A stretch of 64,000 nt of DNA from an uncultured Succinivibrionaceae bacterium (GTDB lineage Bacteria; Pseudomonadota; Gammaproteobacteria; Enterobacterales; Succinivibrionaceae). Shown piece by piece: positions 1 through 8,737 of the stretch. The notes under the pieces were generated by a model, which saw only the letters and a program-made list of their open reading frames with translations, did not search any database and was not told the origin of the DNA. The stretch's first letter is position 1; each line of letters opens with the position of its first letter. A program made the position numbers and the translations under genes. Where the stretch lies: positions 29,023-93,022 of the forward strand of contig UQCV01000001.1 of the NCBI GenBank assembly GCA_900539665.1, written 5' to 3'.

Positions 1-938
1 CAGTGCGCGACGTTCGTCCGCATAGCAGAAACCCAGTGGCTTTTGCGGTTGGGGCTGCTGCTAAGTCAATGCTTGGCAAAGCTCCAGAAAATATCAAAGT
101 TGTTCGTCCAATGAAGGACGGCGTTATTGCCGATTGCCAATACACAGAACGCATGCTTGAAGAGTTTATGAACATTATTTCTTCAAAGACTAGTCGTTTA
201 TGGGGTTTGGTTAAAGGCGCTCCAAGAGTTTTAGTTTGTGTGCCTCATGGTTCAACTCCAGTAGAACGTAATGCTATTCGTAATTCTGTTATGCGTTCAG
301 GAGCTCGTGACGTATTTTTAATTACTGAACCTATGGCCGCTGCTGTTGGGGCTGAACTTCCAGTAACTGAAGCCTGTGGTTCAATGGTAGTTGATATCGG
401 TGGTGGGACCACTGAAGTTGCGATCGTGGCTTTAGGTGGGATCGTATACGCATCCTCTGTCAGAACTGGTGGTGACCGTTTTGATCAGTCAATTGTGCGT
501 TATATACGCGACAAACACCGTATGGAAATTGGTGAAGTTACAGCTGAAAAAGTAAAAATTGAAATTGGGTGTGCCTTAGAAGACGAAGAACCTAAGACTA
601 TGGAAATTCGTGGTCAGAGTATCTTAGAACAAGCGCCACGCTCAATTACTATCAGTTCTCAAGAAGTGCAAGAAGCATTACAAGATCCACTAAAGAATGT
701 CATTACTGCAGTAAAAAATGCTTTAAACAATGCGCCTCCAGAATTATCAGCTGATATTTCTGCTAAAGGCATGGTGATAACTGGCGGTGGGGCCTTACTT
801 CGTAACATCGACAAGGTTATCAGTGAACAGACTCAAGTTAGAGTAACTGTAGCTAAAGATCCTCTTACCTGCGTGGCACGCGGTGGGGGGAAGGCCCTCG
901 AAATGTATGATACTACTGGGATCTCACTTTTTGAGTAG
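1..938 (+). CDS. mreB: Rod shape-determining protein MreB (5' end cut by window)
   Basis: Bacterial actin homologue that polymerises under the inner membrane and positions the cell-wall elongation machinery. About 311 residues are visible; the family is usually near 347, so roughly 35 N-terminal residues, including the first phosphate-binding loop, lie before the window. The frame opens with GTG at position 3, but this falls inside the protein by comparison with E. coli MreB and is not the start. The actin-fold nucleotide motif VVDIGGGTTEVA and the C-terminal GMVITGGGALLRNIDK and DPLTCVARGGGKALE blocks are intact. It is followed by a hairpin terminator and then mreC and mreD, the usual order. 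Confidence 0.97.
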   Translation, partial: VRDVRPHSRNPVAFAVGAAAKSMLGKAPENIKVVRPMKDGVIADCQYTERMLEEFMNIISSKTSRLWGLVKGAPRVLVCVPHGSTPVERNAIRNSVMRSGARDVFLITEPMAAAVGAELPVTEACGSMVVDIGGGTTEVAIVALGGIVYASSVRTGGDRFDQSIVRYIRDKHRMEIGEVTAEKVKIEIGCALEDEEPKTMEIRGQSILEQAPRSITISSQEVQEALQDPLKNVITAVKNALNNAPPELSADISAKGMVITGGGALLRNIDKVISEQTQVRVTVAKDPLTCVARGGGKALEMYDTTGISLFE

Positions 939-963
939 TCATGGATTATTAGTGGCCTAATCT

Positions 964-1003
964 AAAAACCCGCAGACCGAAAATTAGTCGGATGCGGGTT
1001 TTG
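964..1003 (+). terminator. Intrinsic terminator after mreB
   Basis: A stem AAAACCCGCA/TGCGGGTTTT with a further inner CCGA/TCGG pairing ends in a short T-run, 25 bases after the mreB stop. It lies between mreB and mreC, so it probably attenuates rather than abolishes transcription into mreCD, giving more MreB than MreC and MreD. Confidence 0.75.
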
Positions 1004-1045
1004 TTATAAAAAACGATTGTGTTTTTACCTAAGGTACTTGCTTAT

Positions 1046-2182
1046 ATGGGTGAAAAATTTGGAATATCTGGGCTATCAGCAAACGCAAGGTTTGTGCTTA
1101 CAGGAATAGTTTCTTTACTCCTGATGGTTTGTGATTCTCATTTTAATATGTTTAAAGATGTACGTTATTACGTTGAAAGTGTAATGACGCCATTGTTTTA
1201 TATCGCTGATGCTCCTAATACGTTAGTTTATAACGTAGAGGAACGTATGGTTTCATACAACGATCTATTAAACGAAAATCGTTTTTTACGGCAGCAAATA
1301 GCCGAAATTAGGACAGATTTACTCCGATATGACAGCTTAGCTCAAGAAAATGAGCAATTAAAAAAGTTAAATAACTCCTACGGCAATGTTTATATGCGCA
1401 TTGGAGCCGAAGTTTTAAGAGTTGATACTAACCCTTTTTCGATGACGGTTTTAATCAACCGTGGGCGCAAAGATGGGGTGTATGAAGGCCAGCCGGTGAT
1501 AAATGAACAAGGGGTAGTGGGGCAAGTAATCAGTGTAGCTCATGCTACGAGCCGAGTATTGTTATTGTCGGATCAAAACCATGCTTTGCCAGTAGTGGTC
1601 ATGCGAAATGGGGTTCGCGCCATCGTTAGTGGTACCGGGTTATCTAATGAGTTAGTAATTAAAAATTTACCACGTAATGTGGATATTAAAGTTGGCGACT
1701 TGTTGGTAACTTCTGGTTTAGGAGGTAGATTTCCAGGTGGCTATCCGGTGGCTAAGGTTGTAAAGTCTGAAGGCCGAGAAGGGTTGCAATTTGCGGAAAT
1801 AAAAGCGGTTCCATTAGCTTCTTTAGACAGATTGCGCCATATGCTTCTTATTTGGAATCATGAGCCTGACTTTGAATTGTTTGAAGACGGTAAACAAGAA
1901 GAAGATGTCATTGAGAATATGATTAAAAAGGTCTTGCCTCCATTGTTACCTGAAGGCAAACAAGGTGGAGGAAGCCTTGGTTCTTATTCATCAAAACGTA
2001 GTCCTCACAATAGACAGACTCAAGCAGGAACTTTGGAAAATAACGAGTCCGCAAAACCTAAAGTGGAAAGCTCAACCGCAAAAGCTAAAAATATCAAATC
2101 TAAGTCCGAGGTAAAACAACCTTCTGCGAAAGCAGAACATAGCGACCCAAAAAAATTGCAGGAGTCTAGTCATGCGCACTAA
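1046..2182 (+). CDS. mreC: Rod shape-determining protein MreC
   Basis: Bitopic inner-membrane protein whose periplasmic beta domain links MreB filaments to PBP2/RodA. It shows one N-terminal membrane segment (about residues 16-30), a coiled coil (about 50-105), then the MreC fold with the family motifs GVYEGQPVINEQGVVGQV and LVTSGLGGRFPGGYPVA. A GTG at 1019 would add nine residues; the ATG at 1046 aligns better with the length of the E. coli N-terminus and is preceded by AAGG. The C-terminal tail (about 100 residues) is Lys/Ser/Ala-rich low complexity, as often seen in this family. The gene overlaps mreD by 11 bases, suggesting translational coupling. Confidence 0.95.
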   Translation: MGEKFGISGLSANARFVLTGIVSLLLMVCDSHFNMFKDVRYYVESVMTPLFYIADAPNTLVYNVEERMVSYNDLLNENRFLRQQIAEIRTDLLRYDSLAQENEQLKKLNNSYGNVYMRIGAEVLRVDTNPFSMTVLINRGRKDGVYEGQPVINEQGVVGQVISVAHATSRVLLLSDQNHALPVVVMRNGVRAIVSGTGLSNELVIKNLPRNVDIKVGDLLVTSGLGGRFPGGYPVAKVVKSEGREGLQFAEIKAVPLASLDRLRHMLLIWNHEPDFELFEDGKQEEDVIENMIKKVLPPLLPEGKQGGGSLGSYSSKRSPHNRQTQAGTLENNESAKPKVESSTAKAKNIKSKSEVKQPSAKAEHSDPKKLQESSHAH

Positions 2183-2678
2183 TAGCACAAGTTGTTACCT
2201 AGTTATTATCTTTAGCTTGGTGCTAGCTGTGGTTTTGTCTTTAGCTAGTATTCCTTTAAATTTTCAGAAAGTGGTGCCTAGTTTTGTGCCGATGGTTTTA
2301 TTGTATTGGGCCATTGTTGAACCACAAAAAGTTAATGTTGGTATTAGCTGGGTAGCGGGATTATTTTTAGATTTAGCTTTGGGGGCTACCTTAGGTATTC
2401 ATGCCTCAGCCATGGCTTTTATGACTTGGTCATTGGTGACATTTTTCCCTAACATTCGTTTTTATTCATTGCTCCAAAAAGATGTAGTTGTAGCTTCAAT
2501 AAATTTTGTGGGTCAGTTTTTGTTGTTTTGGTCGGAACATATTTTTGGGGCGGTTACAGTTGATTACAATATTTTGCTGTCATGCGTGGCTACAGCCATT
2601 TTGTGGCCGGTTTGTTATGTGATACTAAATATGTTGTATTCGATGGTGCAAACTGGAACGAGACGAGAATATGAATAA
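2172..2678 (+). CDS. mreD: Rod shape-determining protein MreD
   Basis: Small integral inner-membrane partner of MreC in the elongasome. The 168-residue protein is almost wholly hydrophobic, with about five predicted membrane segments, matching the usual MreD length (about 160). The segment around WVAGLFLDLALGATLGIHA is the typical MreD signature region. The start lies inside the end of mreC and the stop overlaps maf by 8 bases, so the four-gene run is tightly coupled. Confidence 0.93.
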   Translation: MRTNSTSCYLVIIFSLVLAVVLSLASIPLNFQKVVPSFVPMVLLYWAIVEPQKVNVGISWVAGLFLDLALGATLGIHASAMAFMTWSLVTFFPNIRFYSLLQKDVVVASINFVGQFLLFWSEHIFGAVTVDYNILLSCVATAILWPVCYVILNMLYSMVQTGTRREYE

Positions 2679-3240
2679 CTTGATTTTAGCGTCGTCCTCC
2701 CCGCGCCGGGTGCAACTTTTGTCGGACATGGGGTATTGTTTTAAGACCTGTAGCCCCAATATTGATGAAACTAGGCGTGAGCATGAAGAAGCGGCTCAAT
2801 ATTGTGAACGTATGGCTAGTGAAAAAGCCCTAGTGGTGGCCAAACAAAATCCTCAAGCAGTAGTTATTGGGGCGGATACGATAGTGGTTTTTGGGGGACA
2901 CATAATTGGAAAACCTAAAGACTTAGCTCATTTTAAACAAATCATGGAGCTATTGCAGGGGCAAACGCACCAAGTTATAACTGCAGTTGCAGTGGTTTTG
3001 GCAGGACAGGTTAATAAATTTAACGTACGTACCAACGTAGAGTTTCGTTCTCTTACCGCGGAGGAAATTGAAAATTATTGGTATAGCGGTGAACCAAAAG
3101 ATAAAGCAGGTGGCTATGCGATCCAAGGTAAAGGTGGACAGTTTGTGACCTCAATTTCAGGTAGCTTTAGTAACGTTGTTGGGTTGCCACAGGTTGAGCT
3201 TCATGCCTTATTATCAAGTCTTGGAGTTACCCGTGGTTGA
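2671..3240 (+). CDS. maf: Maf-family nucleoside triphosphate pyrophosphatase (YhdE type)
   Basis: House-cleaning enzyme hydrolysing non-canonical or excess nucleotides; the YhdE subgroup acts on dTTP and UTP to give the monophosphate and PPi. The 189-residue protein starts with the phosphate-binding motif LASSSPRR and contains VIGADTIV and GKP motifs plus the KAGGYAIQGKGG block around the catalytic region. The position between mreD and rng is the standard gammaproteobacterial order. It overlaps the next gene by 8 bases. Confidence 0.94.
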   Translation: MNNLILASSSPRRVQLLSDMGYCFKTCSPNIDETRREHEEAAQYCERMASEKALVVAKQNPQAVVIGADTIVVFGGHIIGKPKDLAHFKQIMELLQGQTHQVITAVAVVLAGQVNKFNVRTNVEFRSLTAEEIENYWYSGEPKDKAGGYAIQGKGGQFVTSISGSFSNVVGLPQVELHALLSSLGVTRG

Positions 3241-4675
3241 GCTATGTTTAGCCCTTAAAGGTCTGGTAAAATTAGCGGCTGTATTTAAGGAACAAAAACT
3301 GGTCGAATTAGTAGCTACTCGAGAAACGGATGGCATTATTGGGCGTATCTACGCAGGCAAAGTGGAACGAGTGGTTTCTGGTTTACAAGCGGCCTTTGTG
3401 AACATTGGGGGCGATAAAGCGGCATATTTACAAGCGGTAGACGTCCCACTATGTCAGTTAAAAGGGGAAAAGCGCGATATTGCGACTGTGTTATATCCAG
3501 GCATGATTATTCTGGTGCAAGTAATTCGTGAAAGCTTCGGTGAAAAAGGTCCACGTGTATCCATGGACCTTGCGCTTGCCAGCTCCTTAGCGGTTTATCG
3601 GCCATTAGGAAATGGCATTAGTTTTTCTAAAAGCATTTCAAATCCAAATTTAAAAGAAACGCTGGTGGCCAAATTATCTTCCCCTTTAACTTCTCCTCTT
3701 AAAGGCGGAGTGACCGTTAGAACTCAGGCGCTAGACGTGGTTCCCGATAATGTTATTAGCGAAGTTAATTATCTACAGGCATCTTGGCAAAAAGCTCAAT
3801 CAAAACACGACGGTTTATATTTAGGTGAAATTTGGTCGCCTAATGATTTCAAAGCGCAGATTGCCTCGTTGAAGAATGTGTGGGCGCCTCAGGTAATTGT
3901 AAGCGACGAAGATTTAGCGCCGGAAGAAATTAGCGTTTTAAATTCTAATGCTAGCTGTGGAGCGTCTGACATCTTAAATAACAACGTTTTAGCTCAAGTT
4001 AGGGGTAATGATTTTGCGGCGATATTTCCTCGCTTTGTAGCTGAAATTAATAAATTGCTTGCGCGTAAGGTTACATTACCTTGTGGGGGAGAAATCATTA
4101 TAGATGAAACTGAGGCCCTCACGGTTATTGATGTGGATAGTAGTGCTTTTGTCGGAGCGGGGAAAAATCGGGCTAATGACGTAGCGCTAAAAACCAACCT
4201 TGAAGCGGCAACCATTATTGCTAGAGAATTAAAGTTACGTAATATTGGTGGCGCCATAATCATTGATTTTATTAATTTAGCGGATAAAAAGTCCCAAGCT
4301 ATGGTGCTAGCTATATTAAATGAGGCTTTAGCCCAAGATAAGACTAGTAGTATTTGCTTTGGCTTTACTAAGCTTGGTTTGGTTGAGATTTCCCGTAAAC
4401 GTCAAGCTCCAAGTATCAAACAACTGCTTACTACTAACTGTCTATATTGTGGTGCAGGCGTTATGCCTAATAAATTTTGGCAAGTTTGTAATATGCGGGC
4501 TGAGATTTTAGCTTTAATACAGACTTCAAGAAAGCCCAAGGCACTAAAAGTGTGCTGCGATTTAGAAACAGCAGAGCTTTACCAAAGCATTTATGGAAAA
4601 CATAATTTGAACATTGAATGGGTTCTTAGCCCAAATCAACCCAAAGCTACAGGTTATGAAGTTTTAATGGCCTAA
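3233..4675 (+). CDS. rng: Ribonuclease G
   Basis: Endoribonuclease of the RNase E/G family, processing the 5' end of 16S rRNA and decaying some mRNAs. It has an N-terminal S1-like region (GRIYAGKVERVVSGLQAAFVNIG), the acidic metal-binding motif IDETEALTVIDVDSSAF, the GGAIIIDFINL block and a CLYC pair equivalent to the zinc-link CxxC. The open frame reaches back to 3176 inside maf, but the extra residues match nothing in RNase G. GTG at 3233 has GGAG six bases upstream and repeats the 8-base overlap seen between mreD and maf, so I place the start there (480 residues; family about 489). Confidence 0.93.
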   Translation: MVELCLALKGLVKLAAVFKEQKLVELVATRETDGIIGRIYAGKVERVVSGLQAAFVNIGGDKAAYLQAVDVPLCQLKGEKRDIATVLYPGMIILVQVIRESFGEKGPRVSMDLALASSLAVYRPLGNGISFSKSISNPNLKETLVAKLSSPLTSPLKGGVTVRTQALDVVPDNVISEVNYLQASWQKAQSKHDGLYLGEIWSPNDFKAQIASLKNVWAPQVIVSDEDLAPEEISVLNSNASCGASDILNNNVLAQVRGNDFAAIFPRFVAEINKLLARKVTLPCGGEIIIDETEALTVIDVDSSAFVGAGKNRANDVALKTNLEAATIIARELKLRNIGGAIIIDFINLADKKSQAMVLAILNEALAQDKTSSICFGFTKLGLVEISRKRQAPSIKQLLTTNCLYCGAGVMPNKFWQVCNMRAEILALIQTSRKPKALKVCCDLETAELYQSIYGKHNLNIEWVLSPNQPKATGYEVLMA

Positions 4676-4702
4676 ATGGACCAGCGCAAAGAGGCTTTTA
4701 AC

Positions 4703-5518
4703 ATGAATAAAGTACAAGTAGTGGTTTTAGAGCTCGAGGCTAAAACTAAAACGATTGCGGAGTTAGTTTTGGATCTTAAGACCCAATTGACTCAAGTACT
4801 ACCAAAATCAACAATGCGCCTGGTCCCAACAGTGGTCGTTTTACCGGAAAACTTTTTATTTTATTCGGCCGATCCGCACCGGGTGCGTGAATTTGCGTCA
4901 GGGCCACTTTTAAATCAGACCTTAGATTCTTTAGCAGCTGTGGCCAAGGAACAGCGTGTGTGGCTCATTGCAGGTTCTTTACCGGTCTTAGAAGCTGATG
5001 GTTTTATGTATATCGAGACTATCTGTTTTAATGATCAGGGAATTGAAGTTGCTCGTTACCGCAAGAATCATCTTTTTAAAGCAGTAGTTGGGGTAACTAC
5101 ATATGATGAAGGGGCCATTTATGCTCCTGGCCATGACTTAGTGGTGCTCGATATAGCGGGGTTTAAATTTGGTTTAGCTGTTTGTTTTGATTTGCGCTTC
5201 CCTATAATGTTTGCTTTTTTAAGAAAATTAGGCGCTGAAGTATTAGTGGTACCGGCTGCTTTTACGGCTATAAGTGGCGAACTTGCTTGGGAAAGCTTAA
5301 TTAGAGCTCGTGCGATCGAAACTCAGTGTTATGCGGTCGGTTGTGGTTTGGTGGGTCAAGGAGAAAACGGGGCCCAAACCTGGGGGCATTCGTTAATTGT
5401 CGGACCAAGTGGAAAAGTTTTAGTGCGTTGTGAAGCTAAAAAAATGATTACGGCTACCTTACAAAAAACAGAATTAGAGTTAGTCCGTAAAAATATGCCT
5501 ATGCCTATTGATGATTAG
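4703..5518 (+). CDS. Nitrilase-superfamily carbon-nitrogen hydrolase (Nit1/YbeM-like)
   Basis: Probable omega-amidase or deaminated-glutathione amidase: a cytosolic enzyme hydrolysing a small amide. The catalytic triad is visible as E49 in LPEN, K121 in YRKNHLF and C161 in AVCFDLRFP. Length 271 residues is normal. ATG at 4703 has AAAGAGG upstream; the ATG at 4676, abutting the rng stop, adds nine unrelated residues. In many gammaproteobacteria this gene lies between yhdP and tldD; here rng is its direct neighbour and yhdP is missing. The true substrate cannot be read from sequence. Confidence 0.87.
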   Translation: MNKVQVVVLELEAKTKTIAELVLDLKTQLTQVLPKSTMRLVPTVVVLPENFLFYSADPHRVREFASGPLLNQTLDSLAAVAKEQRVWLIAGSLPVLEADGFMYIETICFNDQGIEVARYRKNHLFKAVVGVTTYDEGAIYAPGHDLVVLDIAGFKFGLAVCFDLRFPIMFAFLRKLGAEVLVVPAAFTAISGELAWESLIRARAIETQCYAVGCGLVGQGENGAQTWGHSLIVGPSGKVLVRCEAKKMITATLQKTELELVRKNMPMPIDD

Positions 5519-5683
5519 TGCTCGTCAAATTTGAAACTTAAGGTTACACCTAGGTGTTTCCACTTTAAGGGCTAAAAACGTTATGATTGTTTTCTTTAGG
5601 TACACTTTTTAGGTAAAACGTGTCCCCACACCTTGATACAATGTATAATAAACTGTTACATAGATTAATTAGGAAGCAAAATC

Positions 5684-7198
5684 GTGAAGAACGCAAGGGA
5701 TATTTTTACCTCAGTTGAGCAGAAGATACTTACAGCTAATGACCTTGATCTAAACTTTCTAGGCAAAATGTTGGGGCGCTTAGAGAGCAGTAATGTAGAT
5801 TTTGCTGATATTTATTTTGAAAATAATGTCTACGAAGGCTGGCATTTTAGTGAAGGCATTATCAAATCTACTAGCTTTGCTATCGATCTTGGATTCGGTA
5901 TTCGTGGGGTAACAGGTAGTACCACTGATTTTGCTTATTCAAGCGAAGTAAACCCTCGAGCAGTAGCTCAAACTACAGATGTTGTGTGTGGTAGCTCTAA
6001 ACGTGGCAATGAATGTCGTGTTTGTGTGGATAAAAGACAAGATTTTGATGTTTTATACAGTGATGAATTCCCATTTAGCCATGTAGCTCGAAGCTATATT
6101 GTGGATATCTTGCGTGAAATGGACGCTTATGCTCATAGCCTCGATCCACGAGTAAGACAGGTACAAATTTCTTTATCTGGTGGGTTAACCGATTCTTTGG
6201 TTGTAGCCTCCGATACTGGGGCTGCTGCTGATATTAGACCTTCGCTCCGTTTAAGTTGCAACGTTACCATGGAAGAAAATGGAGTCACAGTTTCTGGCCA
6301 TGGCGCTTGTGGTAGATGTATTGATTTTAGCTGGTTAGCTGAGGATGTGGCAGTAGCGCCTCTTGAACATGTGCCTGGTACTTACTGTGCTCCTGACAAA
6401 TTAGAAATCAAAAAAAGATATCTTGCGGTAGCGCGTGAAGCTGTGCGTTCTGCTCAGGTTGAATTATGTGCTGAACCGGTGAAGGCTGGTTCTATGCCTT
6501 TAGTCTTATCAGCAGGTTGGCCAGCAGTGTTAATCCATGAAGCAGTTGGTCATGGGTTAGAAGCTGATGCTATTCGTAAGGGGACCTCGATCTTTAAAGA
6601 CTATATGGGCAAACAGATCGCTTCTCCATTATGTACGATTGTAGATGATGGAACTATCCCTGAAAGACCAGGGAGCTCAAGCGTTGATAGCGAAGGCACT
6701 CCTTCAAAACGTAATGTTTTGGTGGAGAACGGTAGGCTACAAAAATACATGACCGATAAGTTAAATGCGCGCTTAATGGGTTTAGAATTAACTGGTAATG
6801 GGCGCCGTGACGGTTATGCTTCATTGCCAATTCCGCGTATGACGAATACCTATTTACTCCCAGGTCATGACAAAATTGAAGATATGATAGCTTCCGTTAA
6901 AGATGGGATTTTTGCGGTAAATTTCGGTGGTGGACAGGTAGATCCATCAACCTCTAAGTTTACTTTTAGTGCAAGTGAAGCCTATAAAATTGAAAATGGT
7001 AAAATTGCAGGTCCGGTTAAGGGAGCAACCTTAATTGGTACAGGGGTAGATGTACTTAATAAAGTATCAATGTTAGGGGAAAACCTTGAACTTGATAAAG
7101 GTAATGGCCATTGTGGTAAGTGCGGACAAAGTATTCCAGTAGGGATTGGTCAACCAGCGCTTAAGCTTGATGAAATTACCGTAGGTGGCACTTTGTAA
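5684..7198 (+). CDS. tldD: Metalloprotease subunit TldD
   Basis: Catalytic subunit of the TldD/TldE (PmbA) metalloprotease, which degrades unfolded peptides and matures microcin B17 and CcdA-type substrates. The zinc-binding helix HEAVGHGLEAD is at residues 285-295, and the C-terminal LGENLELDKGNGHCGKCGQS block is typical. Length 504 is slightly above the usual 480. The start is GTG with AGGAAGC upstream. A TATAAT element at 5644-5649 suggests its own promoter in the 165-base gap before it. Its partner pmbA lies 1.5 kb downstream, beyond two minus-strand genes. Confidence 0.95.
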   Translation: MKNARDIFTSVEQKILTANDLDLNFLGKMLGRLESSNVDFADIYFENNVYEGWHFSEGIIKSTSFAIDLGFGIRGVTGSTTDFAYSSEVNPRAVAQTTDVVCGSSKRGNECRVCVDKRQDFDVLYSDEFPFSHVARSYIVDILREMDAYAHSLDPRVRQVQISLSGGLTDSLVVASDTGAAADIRPSLRLSCNVTMEENGVTVSGHGACGRCIDFSWLAEDVAVAPLEHVPGTYCAPDKLEIKKRYLAVAREAVRSAQVELCAEPVKAGSMPLVLSAGWPAVLIHEAVGHGLEADAIRKGTSIFKDYMGKQIASPLCTIVDDGTIPERPGSSSVDSEGTPSKRNVLVENGRLQKYMTDKLNARLMGLELTGNGRRDGYASLPIPRMTNTYLLPGHDKIEDMIASVKDGIFAVNFGGGQVDPSTSKFTFSASEAYKIENGKIAGPVKGATLIGTGVDVLNKVSMLGENLELDKGNGHCGKCGQSIPVGIGQPALKLDEITVGGTL

Positions 7199-7272
7199 AA
7201 TAACCAAACTATGGAACTTTAAAATAGTGTCGCCTAATAAGCAAGCTAAAGCATTTAGTTCTATGTCGATCA

Positions 7273-7311
7273 TAAAAGCCTTAGGTTAAATTTGACCTAA
7301 GGCTTTTGTTT
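7273..7311 (+). terminator. Intrinsic terminator after tldD
   Basis: Inverted repeat AAAAGCCTTAGGT/ACCTAAGGCTTTT with a short loop and trailing T-rich tract, 75 bases after the tldD stop. The near-symmetric A and T flanks mean it could also act on the opposite strand. Confidence 0.85.
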
Positions 7312-7334
7312 TAGGTGGTATTAAGTTTGTTGGT

Positions 7335-7376
7335 TGTGAACTACTCACCACCTAAAGAGGAAGGAGTCTTCTTGGA
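7335..7376 (+). mobile_element. Possible relic of an IS200/IS605-type right end (TnpB-associated hairpin)
   Basis: The stretch GTGAACTACTCACCACCT followed by AAAG and an AGG-GG-AGT return arm, then TCTTCTTGG, resembles the structured sequence downstream of tnpB genes in IS200/IS605-family elements, where the right end and guide-RNA scaffold reside. The stem is imperfect, suggesting decay. No tnpA or tnpB frame is present nearby. This is pattern recall, not a database match. Confidence 0.3.
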
Positions 7377-7398
7377 GATTTTAGATAAATTGTGGCGT

Positions 7399-7422
7399 AA
7401 AACCCACACGCTTGCGTGTGGG
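7399..7422 (-). terminator. Stem-loop, possible terminator of the minus-strand rhodanese gene
   Basis: Perfect 8-bp stem CCCACACG/CGTGTGGG with a four-base loop. Read on the minus strand it is followed by TTTTAC, a weak T-run, about 130 bases after the rhodanese stop. It may instead belong to the adjacent IS-like relic. Confidence 0.4.
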
Positions 7423-7555
7423 ATAAAAGTCGCTTTTTCTATGAAAGACTTTATTTCTACTACTTGGCATTAGCAAAGAATAAATATATAATCCGTTTTT
7501 CGGCAGTTGTTGTAATGTCTAATACCGCTAAGCCTTATCGGTAAACGGTTAGCTG

Positions 7556-7885
7556 TTATTTAAAAAAATTTTTAGCGTCTTCTAAACCACCAACATTAGT
7601 AACGTTTTTATAACCTGATTTATTAAGCTCTTCTAGAGCGATAGAAGCTCTACGCCCAGAACGACAGTACAAATAAATATGGTCTTCAGGGGTAATGTTA
7701 AGGGCTTTTACTCCTTCTACAATTTGGGAGTGTACGATATTTAGATGGCCAGGAATATGGTCAGTAGCGTATTCTTGAGGGGTTCTAACATCGATAATGT
7801 AATCTGCAGCCATGGCAAGTGTCGGGAATAAGGTTAACGCAAAAACTAAAGTAACGATTTTAATGATGTTGTTTTTTAGAGCCAT
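7556..7885 (-). CDS. Periplasmic rhodanese-like sulfurtransferase (PspE type)
   Basis: Single-domain rhodanese of 109 residues with an N-terminal signal peptide (hydrophobic stretch, probable cleavage after AMA at about residue 26), so it acts in the periplasm. The active-site loop YCRSGRRA carries the catalytic cysteine and fits thiosulfate sulfurtransferase activity. The sequence DVRTPQEYATDHIPGHLNI is the usual rhodanese CH2A region. Size and export resemble E. coli PspE, but no psp genes are near, so I leave the symbol blank. Confidence 0.85.
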   Translation of the reverse strand: MALKNNIIKIVTLVFALTLFPTLAMAADYIIDVRTPQEYATDHIPGHLNIVHSQIVEGVKALNITPEDHIYLYCRSGRRASIALEELNKSGYKNVTNVGGLEDAKNFFK

Positions 7886-8110
7886 GTGAGTTCATCCTTG
7901 AAAAATTAGATTTTGTGGAAAATTAAGGGGGTTTATGGCGCTTAACATAGTCGTTAAAGCGTTGTAAGGGAGCCAAAAAGGAATTTAAGTTTCTAACTAA
8001 AGTTCGAAAACATAAGGCTCTAGCGTTATAGAGTGAATGGTATAAACACCACACCCCGCTTATGATAAAGTATTTTACAAGTCGGTGGTGTGATCTTAAG
8101 CGGTAAATTA

Positions 8111-8671
8111 TTATAGGTTAATATTTTGCTTAAGGTATTGAAAAAGTTCTTTGTAAGCGCGTTTTTCAATGGAATTGGTTTCAATTTCTTTTTTGGCTTT
8201 AGAAACTAAAGATCTGAGCTTTTGACGATCAAGATCAGTGTTAGTAGCAATGAGCTGATTGATAGCAGCGATGCCGCCAGCGACCAAATCATTACGGATG
8301 GTTTCTAAGCTATGGACCGTGGCGTTGCCAGCAACTTTAACCCCCGAAAGGGCTACTAGAGCTTCACGGTAGTTGTTGATTTCTTCCTCGTCGCGTGAAC
8401 GCAATAAAGCTTCCACATGCAAAACTTCTCTTCTCTGCTCTTCAGAGCGAGGTTTCATTTTGCGGGCGTTGCGACAAGCTTCACGAAGAGATTCATCGTC
8501 ACCAAAGGGAATGCGCTCGAATTCTGATTCTGACAGCGCAATAATGCTTAAGCCGATATCTCTTAAGGCCCGAGCATCTCTTTTGCGAGAGCTTCGAGAG
8601 ACCCAATTGTCTTCTTCCTCAGAAACTTTTTCAAAATTTGCGTTATCTTTTTGCATGATTATAGAATCCAT
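8111..8671 (-). CDS. darP: Ribosome biogenesis factor DarP (YjgA, DUF615)
   Basis: Small basic/acidic helical protein associated with late 50S ribosomal subunit assembly. The motif WVSRSSRKRDARALRDIG at the N-terminus and the C-terminal DRQKLRSLVSKAKKEIE with FQYLKQN match the YjgA family; 186 residues is normal. As in E. coli, it is divergent from pmbA, with only about 65 bases between the two starts, so the promoters probably overlap. ATG 8671 is used here; a second ATG five codons later is also possible. Confidence 0.92.
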   Translation of the reverse strand: MDSIIMQKDNANFEKVSEEEDNWVSRSSRKRDARALRDIGLSIIALSESEFERIPFGDDESLREACRNARKMKPRSEEQRREVLHVEALLRSRDEEEINNYREALVALSGVKVAGNATVHSLETIRNDLVAGGIAAINQLIATNTDLDRQKLRSLVSKAKKEIETNSIEKRAYKELFQYLKQNINL

Positions 8672-8737
8672 TAATAAATATGGTGTATTCTAACACACAG
8701 TTAAAGATTATTTAAGTTTAGGTGCTTGGGTATTGTA

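Larger units (their letters stand above)
7199..7555. other. 357-base intergenic region between tldD and the rhodanese gene
   Basis: No coding potential seen. It holds the tldD terminator, a stretch resembling the right end of an IS200/IS605-family element (7335-7376), and a perfect CCCACACG/CGTGTGGG stem-loop (7403-7422). Both neighbouring genes point into this region. Confidence 0.7.

Noticed and set aside
5530..5572. Imperfect CTTAAGG...CTTTAAG hairpin after the amidase gene as a terminator
   Set aside because: Stem has several mismatches and no T-run follows on the plus strand.
8046..8091. ACACCAC/GTGGTGT inverted repeat between the rhodanese gene and darP
   Set aside because: The loop is over 30 bases and the stem only 7 bp; no T-run, so no function can be supported.
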